Shown here: positions 25,282 through 32,817 of the stretch, in pieces | How positions within the stretch are numbered: the stretch's first letter is position 1 | Layout: every line of letters begins with the position of its first letter | DNA from: CAZEDU01 sp964511185 | Lineage (GTDB): Bacteria; Myxococcota; Myxococcia; Myxococcales; Myxococcaceae | DNA length: 39,437 nucleotides | Direction: 5' to 3' | NCBI GenBank assembly: GCA_964511185.1 | Contig: CAZEDU010000036.1 | Coordinates: 1-39,437 of the forward strand | Notes under the pieces: model-generated | What the model saw: the letters and a program-made list of their open reading frames with translations, nothing else | Told to the model about the DNA's origin: nothing | Databases searched by the model: none | Made by a program: the position numbers and the translations under genes

Positions 25282-27702
25282 TCACTCCGCCTTGAGCCCG
25301 TCGACCGGCTCGACCTGTGACGCCTTGAGGGCGGGATAGATGGACGCGAGGAAGGTGACGAGCACCGCGATGACGACCGCGAGCGCGGTCTGCACCGGCT
25401 CGATGCGCACCGGCAGCGCAGGGATGTAATAGACCTCCGGGTCGAGCTTGATGCCGACCTTCTCGATGAACAGGCACCAGGCCAGGCCCGCGACGAGGCC
25501 CAGCACGCCGCCCGCGACGCCGATCTGCAGGCCCTCGGCGAGGAAGATCTTCACGATGCCGCCGTCCGGGACCCCGAGCGCCTTGAGGACGGAGATCTCT
25601 TTTCGTTTCTCGAGCACCAGCATGATCACCGTCGCGACGATGAGGCCCGCGGCGACGATGATGATGATGGAGAGGATGATCGCCATCACCAGCTTCTCCA
25701 GCCGCAAGGCAGAGAAGAGGTTGCGGTTCATCTCCCCCCAGTCCTTGGTGCGGTACGGGTACCCCTCGAGCCGGTCGTAGACCGCCTTGGCGATGCGGCG
25801 CGCGTCGTCGATGTCAGCGACCTTCAGCTCGATGCCGGTGGCGCCCTTGACGCCGAAGAACGACTGCGCCTCCTCGAGGAGGATGTAGACGAACTTGGAG
25901 TCGTACTCGAACATGCCCGAGTAGAAGATGCCGGCGACGCGGAACGGGCGGCTCTTGGGCATGGGGCCGTGCGGGCCGAGCTCGCTGCCGAGCGGCGAGA
26001 CGACGTTGACGCGATCGCCCACCACCACGCGCAGCGAGGCGGCGAGCTCGCGGCCGAGCACGATGCCGGGGAGGACCGCCTCGGGCTCGTCCTTCGCGTC
26101 GGGCGTCCGGAGGATCATGTCGTCCTCGTCGGGAGCGCGCGCCTTGTCTTCGCGTGCGGGCCGCTGGTCGGGCACCGCGCCGCCGCTGGGCGAGAGGCGG
26201 TGGGCGGTGATGCGCTCGGGGTGCTTCAAGCTCTCGAGCGAGCCGCCGGGGAGCATGTACTTCGGCAGATCCGTGACGGTGCCGACGGTGCCCGGGTCGA
26301 TGCCCTTGATGATGGTCCCCGAGATGTTGCCCTCGGAGGAGATCATCACCTCGTTCATGATGAAGGGCGTCTGGCCGACGACGCCGCGCACCGTCTCGAT
26401 GCGCTTCATCACCTCGGGGTAGTCCTGCACCGAGTCCGCGTACTTGAGGACCACCGCGTGCGCGTTGGTGCCCAGGATCTTCTGCTGCAGGTCGGTCTCG
26501 AAGCCGCTCATCACCGACAGCACGATGATGAGCGCCATCACGCCCACGCCCACGCCGCCGACCGACAGCGCGGTCATCATCGCGGTGGGGCTCTGCTCCT
26601 GAAGCTTGAGCTTGTTGAGCGCGGCGGAGGCCTGCAGCGGATCCTTCAGGCCGATCTCTTTGATGCGGGTGCGATCGACCGCCGAGCGCGCCGCGTGCAG
26701 GATGGCGTAGATGAGCAGCGGCGGGAGGATCCCGAAGATCAGCACCGCGAAGGTGCCGAGCAAGAGCCGCCAGCGGAACACCGAGACGTGGCGGGTGGCG
26801 ACGAAGAGCTCGAAGCCCGCGCGCAGGTCGATGCGGCCGCTGCCGGTGGCGACGAAGCCGGTGGTGATGCCGATGACGAGCATCAACACCAGGCCGGCGA
26901 AGACCAGCCAATAGCCAAGCTCGGGCCGGCCGAGCAGGCCGGAGAGGTAGGTGACCTCGCGCAGCCGGTAGCCGAAGCGCAGCATCAGGTCGGGCATCTG
27001 GTGCAGCGCGGTGAGCGCGAGCGGGACTGGCAGACCGAAGTAGATGATCGCGATGGTCGCTTCGGGGGTGGAGAGCCGGCGCGCGCGGGTGGCGCCGAGG
27101 AAGCCGCCGGCGAAGGCGATGGCGAAGGCGACGAGGAGCGAGAGGGAGAAGGACAGCGTGGGGGACAACCCCGCCGCGTCCTGGCCTTCTGCGCCCGCGC
27201 CGCCGACGAGCGCGGTGTGCAGCGCGATGAGCACCAGCTCTGCGGTCAGGATGCCGCCGCCGTACGCGCCGAGCGTCGTCCAGTAGAAGTCGCGGTACTT
27301 GGCCAGGCGCGGGTACAGCGGGGCGCCGACCGCCTCGCTCGGCGGCTCCGCGGCGCTGGCGGCGGCGCGGCGGCGTTGCAGCCCATGGGCCACGAGCGCC
27401 CAGCCGACGAGCCAGAAACCGATCGCGGCGCCGACCAGGGGCAGGCTGAGCGCTCCGCGCGGGCCAAAGGTCGCGGCGAGCTTGGCGGCGGCGGCCGATG
27501 GGTTGAGGGTCCAGCCCAGGCCGGCGAGCGCCTCGACGAATGGGCCCCAGCCGAAGATGAGCGAGAGGGCGTCGCCCGCGACGAGCGCCCAGCCGCTCGC
27601 GCGGGTGATGGCGAGCGCGAAGAGCGCCGCGCCCACGGCCACCGCGGCCGCGCCCGCCCAGGTCTCGAGGTCGCCTGACTTCTTCGGCGCGGAAGAGCTC
27701 AC
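25282..27702 (-). CDS. lolC: LolC/LolE-like permease with large N-terminal membrane extension
   Basis: 806 residues, about twice the length of E. coli LolC or LolE (about 400). The core, about 375-806, has the MacB/FtsX fold: SVGGVGVGVMALIIVLSVMSGFETDLQQKILG, a periplasmic domain (VVLKYADSVQDYPEVMKRIE; GIVLGRELAASLRVVVGDRVNVVSP), then LIVATVIMLVLEKRKEISVLKALG and two final membrane helices. Residues 1-295 form an extra region with about six or seven hydrophobic segments. Between FELFVATRH (298-305) and the core lies another insert with a membrane helix (312-337). It probably acts with the LolD encoded next in releasing lipoproteins. The role of the extra membrane part is unknown. The GTG start at 27702 is three bases after the lysS stop. 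Confidence 0.87.
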   Translation of the reverse strand: MSSSAPKKSGDLETWAGAAAVAVGAALFALAITRASGWALVAGDALSLIFGWGPFVEALAGLGWTLNPSAAAAKLAATFGPRGALSLPLVGAAIGFWLVGWALVAHGLQRRRAAASAAEPPSEAVGAPLYPRLAKYRDFYWTTLGAYGGGILTAELVLIALHTALVGGAGAEGQDAAGLSPTLSFSLSLLVAFAIAFAGGFLGATRARRLSTPEATIAIIYFGLPVPLALTALHQMPDLMLRFGYRLREVTYLSGLLGRPELGYWLVFAGLVLMLVIGITTGFVATGSGRIDLRAGFELFVATRHVSVFRWRLLLGTFAVLIFGILPPLLIYAILHAARSAVDRTRIKEIGLKDPLQASAALNKLKLQEQSPTAMMTALSVGGVGVGVMALIIVLSVMSGFETDLQQKILGTNAHAVVLKYADSVQDYPEVMKRIETVRGVVGQTPFIMNEVMISSEGNISGTIIKGIDPGTVGTVTDLPKYMLPGGSLESLKHPERITAHRLSPSGGAVPDQRPAREDKARAPDEDDMILRTPDAKDEPEAVLPGIVLGRELAASLRVVVGDRVNVVSPLGSELGPHGPMPKSRPFRVAGIFYSGMFEYDSKFVYILLEEAQSFFGVKGATGIELKVADIDDARRIAKAVYDRLEGYPYRTKDWGEMNRNLFSALRLEKLVMAIILSIIIIVAAGLIVATVIMLVLEKRKEISVLKALGVPDGGIVKIFLAEGLQIGVAGGVLGLVAGLAWCLFIEKVGIKLDPEVYYIPALPVRIEPVQTALAVVIAVLVTFLASIYPALKASQVEPVDGLKAE

Positions 27703-27705
27703 AAG

Positions 27706-29253
<1,548 letters not shown>

Positions 29254-29325
29254 GGCCCTGATTTCGCTGGGGTGAAAGGCGCGGCAACCTAGCGGAGGGG
29301 GGTGGGCAACGCAATGGAAGTGGCG

Positions 29326-29679
29326 CTACGGAGCCAACGCCACGAGCAGCGTGGCGACGGCCACCGCGAGCAGCAGCGGGATGAGCACCTCCGCCGGCAA
29401 GCGATGGTGCGCATGCGCCTGCGCGAGCTTCCGGTGCGTCCAGCTCCGCCGACGGCGCACGCGGCGCAGGATCATCGTCGACAGGCTCGCCGGGGCCCTC
29501 ACCCGCTCGAGCGAACGCACCTTCCCGACCGCCTTCGCGTACTTCTCCCAGCCGACGCGGCAGTCGTCGCAACCCTCGAGGTGATGAAAGAGCTTCTCTT
29601 CCTCGACGTTCGGGAGCTCTTCATCGATCGCGGCGAAGAACATCTGCCGCGCTTCGCGATGGCTGATCTCGAGGTTCAT
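29326..29679 (-). CDS. Membrane-anchored anti-sigma factor with zinc-finger motif
   Basis: 117 residues. The N-terminal part has a zf-HC2-type anti-sigma motif (FHHLEGCDDCR: His, then Cys-x2-Cys, residues about 32-41). A basic region RRVRRRRSW follows, then one predicted membrane helix at the C-terminus (EVLIPLLLAVAVATLLVALAP). Such proteins hold their cognate ECF sigma factor at the inner membrane until a signal releases it. The ATG overlaps the sigma stop by four bases, the usual arrangement of a sigma/anti-sigma pair. There is almost no periplasmic part, so sensing may rely on the zinc site or the membrane. Confidence 0.85.
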   Translation of the reverse strand: MNLEISHREARQMFFAAIDEELPNVEEEKLFHHLEGCDDCRVGWEKYAKAVGKVRSLERVRAPASLSTMILRRVRRRRSWTHRKLAQAHAHHRLPAEVLIPLLLAVAVATLLVALAP

Positions 29680-30308
29680 CCTTGCGCCTCCTCGTCGATC
29701 AGCAGATCCGCCAGCTGCTCCCGCGCCCGGTGCAGCCGGCTCTTCACCGTGCCCTCCGGCAGCTCGGTGATCTCGACGATCTCTTCGTACGAGAGCCCCT
29801 CGATGTCCCGCAACACCACGAGCAGCCGATGCGCTTCGTCCAGCCGCGAGATCGCGCGCTGCACCCGGGCGCGCTCATGCGCCGACGCGAGCGCCTCGTC
29901 CGGCTTCTCGGCCGGCGCCATCCATCGGTTCAGCTCGGCGTCTTCCACTTCGTGCAACGCCTCCACCCTGCCCCGCCCCCTGCGGTTCAAATACTTCAGC
30001 CGATTCAGGCAGTGGTTCTTGCAGATTCGATACAGCCAGGTCGTCACCTTCGCGTCGCGCCTGAACTTCTCCAGGTTCTGGTGCACGTTGACGAAGATCT
30101 CCTGCGCGGCGTCGCTCGCCTCTTCCCGATCCCCCAGCATCCGCAGGCAGAAGTCGAAGACGCGATCCTGATGCTCTCGCACCAGCGCCTCGAACGGGCC
30201 CACCCGCTCACGAGAAGAGGCCACCTCCGCTTTCGGCTCGGCCACGCTCAACTCGATGACGTCGCTGCTCACGAAGCTGCCCACCTCCGACGACAGGGAG
30301 TCTGACAC
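29676..30308 (-). CDS. ECF RNA polymerase sigma factor
   Basis: 210-residue ECF sigma factor. Region 2 (about 40-110) shows LVREHQDRVFDFCLRMLGDREEASDAAQEIFV and TWLYRICKNHCLNRL. Region 4 (about 145-200) shows AISRLDEAHRLLVVLRDIEGLSYEEIV followed by the helix-turn-helix ELPEGTVKSRLHRARE. It has a ~35-residue N-terminal extension. The start is a GTG at 30308 with GGGAGG eight bases upstream, a strong ribosome site. It is coupled to the zinc-finger anti-sigma gene downstream by a 4-base overlap. Sequence type resembles RpoE-like factors responding to envelope or redox stress; the stimulus is unknown. Confidence 0.92.
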   Translation of the reverse strand: MSDSLSSEVGSFVSSDVIELSVAEPKAEVASSRERVGPFEALVREHQDRVFDFCLRMLGDREEASDAAQEIFVNVHQNLEKFRRDAKVTTWLYRICKNHCLNRLKYLNRRGRGRVEALHEVEDAELNRWMAPAEKPDEALASAHERARVQRAISRLDEAHRLLVVLRDIEGLSYEEIVEITELPEGTVKSRLHRAREQLADLLIDEEAQG

Positions 30309-30350
30309 CTTCCGCCTCCCGAAGTTCCGCTCCGCTGTAAGCCCTCGACG

Positions 30351-31046
30351 TCACTGGGCTCTCAAGCGATAGGCCCCATCGTCGAGCACCTCGATCCGCG
30401 GCACCCGCCGGTGCGTCTCGAACCAACCATCGATGACCTTCAGCTCCTCCCAGAGCGCGCGGTGCGGCGACGCGGCGTGCGCCTCGAGCCAGCGCTGACT
30501 CAGCCGCGCGGGAAACACGTGCACCGGGACCTTCGCGCCCTTGGCGCGCGCGTCGTCGATCAGCACGTAGAGCGCCTCGATCGCTTCGTCCCCGAGCGCC
30601 AGGCACCCCACGCTCGCGCAGCCACCGTGGATGAAGATGTCTCCCCCCAAGCTCCCCGCGCCGCCGCGCAGACGATCGGATCGATTCGGGTAGCTCACCT
30701 TCATCGACAGGTGAAATTGGCTCCGCGGGTTCAACCAGGAGATCTCGTAGATGCCCTCCGGCACCTGCAGATCTCCGAACCGGCGCTTCGGCCCCAACTC
30801 GCCCGACGCCGCGCAGATGGGAAAGCGGCGCGCGAGCTGGAGCGCCTCGCCTCGATTGCCGACCCACAGCTCGAGCTCCCGCTCCTGCTTGAACGCGCGC
30901 AAAAGGACGATCGCCGGCGGATACGTCACCCGGTGATCCGCCAGCTGCTGCCGCAGCGACTCGACGTGGCGGGCGCGCGCCGGACCGACGCGATCCCCCG
31001 CGCCGGCCCCGACCGCGGCGATGGCCACCCAGAGCCCAAGCCCCAT
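30351..31046 (-). CDS. YafK-type L,D-transpeptidase (YkuD domain)
   Basis: 231-residue exported protein with a hydrophobic N-terminus (MGLGLWVAIAAVGAGAG). The YkuD catalytic signature is IFIHGGCASVGC, giving His140 and catalytic Cys148. Upstream are VPEGIYEISWLNPRSQFHLSMKVSYPN and GDIFIHG, as in E. coli YafK/DpaA. YkuD enzymes form 3-3 cross-links or attach or release lipoproteins from peptidoglycan; the YafK group has been linked to cleaving the Lpp bond. The exact activity here cannot be read from sequence. It lies 37 bp after bcp and upstream of the sigma/anti-sigma pair on the same strand. Confidence 0.87.
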   Translation of the reverse strand: MGLGLWVAIAAVGAGAGDRVGPARARHVESLRQQLADHRVTYPPAIVLLRAFKQERELELWVGNRGEALQLARRFPICAASGELGPKRRFGDLQVPEGIYEISWLNPRSQFHLSMKVSYPNRSDRLRGGAGSLGGDIFIHGGCASVGCLALGDEAIEALYVLIDDARAKGAKVPVHVFPARLSQRWLEAHAASPHRALWEELKVIDGWFETHRRVPRIEVLDDGAYRLRAQ

Positions 31047-31083
31047 GCGCGCTGGGACGCCCGGGGGCCGAAGGTCGTTCCGG

Positions 31084-31548
31084 CTACTCGGCCAGTGCTT
31101 CCTTCACCTGCTCGACGTGACCGTCGACCCTCACCTTGGGCCACACTTTTTTGATTTTGCCGTCGGGGCCGATGAGGAAGGTGCTGCGGATCATCCCCTT
31201 GAACTTGCGGCCGTAGAGCACCTTGTCGCCCCACGCGCCGTACTTCTCGGCCATGGCGTGGCCTTCATCGACCAACAAAGGGAACGGCAGCTGGAACTTG
31301 TCGGCGAACTTGCGGTGGCTCTGCACGCTGTCGGTCGACACGCCCAGCACCACCGCGCCCGCCTTCTTCAGGACGCTGTGCTCGTCGCGGAAATCGCACG
31401 CCTCGCGCGTGCAGCCCGGCGTGTTGTCCTTCGGGTAGAAGTACAGCACCACGTGCTTGCCCTTGAAGTCGGCCAGCTTCACGGTGTTGCCGTCTTGATC
31501 CTTCAAGCTGAACGCGGGTGCCTTGTCTCCAGCTTCGAGCATCGCCAT
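31084..31548 (-). CDS. bcp: Thioredoxin-dependent thiol peroxidase Bcp
   Basis: 154-residue peroxiredoxin that reduces hydrogen peroxide and organic peroxides, recycled by thioredoxin. The peroxidatic Cys46 and second Cys51 lie in PKDNTPGCTREACDFRD, the Bcp/PrxQ pattern. GVSTDSVQSHRKFADKFQLPFPLLVD and RSTFLIGPDGKI follow. The length is normal. The ATG at 31548 has GAGGA six to seven bases upstream; a second in-frame ATG two codons on is less likely. It lies 11 bp after the prfB stop, so the two are probably co-transcribed. Confidence 0.95.
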   Translation of the reverse strand: MAMLEAGDKAPAFSLKDQDGNTVKLADFKGKHVVLYFYPKDNTPGCTREACDFRDEHSVLKKAGAVVLGVSTDSVQSHRKFADKFQLPFPLLVDEGHAMAEKYGAWGDKVLYGRKFKGMIRSTFLIGPDGKIKKVWPKVRVDGHVEQVKEALAE

Positions 31549-31559
31549 GACGTCCTCGT

Positions 31560-32700
31560 CTATTCAGGGAGCTGCTTGTTGGGGTTCTTCACGCCGAGCA
31601 GCTGCGCAGTAATGAAGTCCTCGAGGTCACCGTCGAGCACGGCGTCGACGTTGCCCTTCTCGACGCCGGTGCGGTGATCCTTCGCCAGCCGGTAGGGCGC
31701 GAGCACGTAGCTGCGGATCTGCGAGCCGAACGCGATGTCCATCTTCTGCGCCTCGGCCTCGTCGCGCGCCTGGTTCCGCTTCTTCACTTCCAGGTCGTAC
31801 AAGCGCGCGCGCAACACCTTCCACGCCATGTCGCGGTTCGCGTGCTGAGAGCGCTCGTTCTGCATCGCCACCGTGATGCCGGTCGGCAGGTGCGTGAGCC
31901 GCACGGCGGACGAGGTCTTGTTGACCTTCTGCCCGCCGGCGCCCGACGCGCGGTACACGTCGATGCGCACGTCCTTCTCCGGGATNNNNNNNNNNNNNNN
32001 NNNNNNCTCGACTTTGATGTCGTCGTCGAGCTCTGGGTACACGGACACCGACGCGAACGAGGTGTGCCGCCGCGCGTTCGAGTCGAACGGGCTGATCCGC
32101 ACCAGCCGGTGCACGCCCGCCTCGGCCTTCAAGAAGCCGTAGGCGTTCTCGCCCTGAACGAGGATCGACACGTTCTTGACGCCCGCCTCTTCGCCGGCGA
32201 CGTAGTCGTTGACCTCGACCTTCCAGCCGCGCTGCTCGCAAAAGCGCGTGTACATGCGAAAGAGCATCGACGCCCAGTCCATCGACTCGGTGCCGCCCGC
32301 CCCCGCGTTGATGTCCATGTAGCAGTTGGCGTGGTCGTTCTCGCCGGACAGCATGCGCTGCAGCTCGAGCTTGGCGATCTCGGCCTCCGCGCCCGCGAGC
32401 GTCGCCTGCGCCTCGGACCGGGCCGCTTCGTCGCGGGCCTCCTCCGCCAGCTCGAACATCACCTGCGCGTCGTCGACGCCGCGCACCGCGCGCTCGAACG
32501 CGCCGATCGCCGCCTCGAGGGTCGCCTTCTCCTTGAGCAGCGACTGCGCCTTGGTGTTGTCGTCCCAGAAGTTGGGCTGACCGGCGTCCCGCTCGATCAG
32601 CGCGACGCGCGACTTCTTGCGCTCGACGTCAAAGATGCCCCCGGAGGGCGTCGAGCCGGCCCTTGAGCTCCTCTACCTTCTGCGTCACGTCGGCGGCCAT
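31560..32700 (-). CDS. prfB: Peptide chain release factor 2, with programmed +1 frameshift
   Basis: Release factor that reads UGA and UAA stop codons. The first 23 codons (start ATG 32700, MAADVTQKVEELKGRLDALRGHL) end in an in-frame TGA at 32631-32629. A +1 shift (CTT T, then GAC) joins them to the long frame, which continues to 31560. Downstream are CYMDINAGAGGTESMDWASM, the catalytic GGQ in YRASGAGGQKVNKTSSAVRLTHLPTG, and RSYVLAPYRLAKDHRTGVE. Without the N run the protein would be about 372 residues, close to E. coli RF2 (365). An SPF-type tripeptide is expected to recognise the stop codon; I see SPFDSN in RISPFDSNARRHTS. A 21-N run at 31986-32006 lies between KVE and IPEKD just before the GGQ region. 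Confidence 0.95.
31986..32006. other. Assembly gap of 21 N inside prfB
   Basis: Twenty-one undetermined bases lie in the RF2 gene. Aligning the flanks to E. coli RF2 (DDDIDIEINPADLRID) suggests that no residues are missing, so the run is probably a scaffolding artefact. Confidence 0.95.
32628..32643 (-). promoter_or_regulatory. RF2 programmed frameshift site
   Basis: On the minus strand the sequence is CGGGGG CAT CTT TGA C. This matches the E. coli site AGGGGG TAT CTT TGA C: an internal Shine-Dalgarno-like GGGGG, the slippery CTT, the stop TGA and the following C that makes termination slow. When RF2 is scarce the ribosome shifts +1 and makes full-length RF2, so the protein controls its own synthesis. 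Confidence 0.93.
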
Positions 32701-32817
32701 TCGAGCAATCCTTTCAAGGGCTTCACGGCGGCGGCAGTGGGTACCCCATCGCGCCGGGAGGGTCAACGGCCCACGCCGACAACAACCCCCTCAATCCACT
32801 CGACAATTCCTGTGGCC

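Noticed and set aside
27160..27175. GGGGGACAACCCC inside the lolC-like gene as a second copy of the 14662 palindrome
   Set aside because: Different centre and arms and inside coding sequence; not the same repeat.
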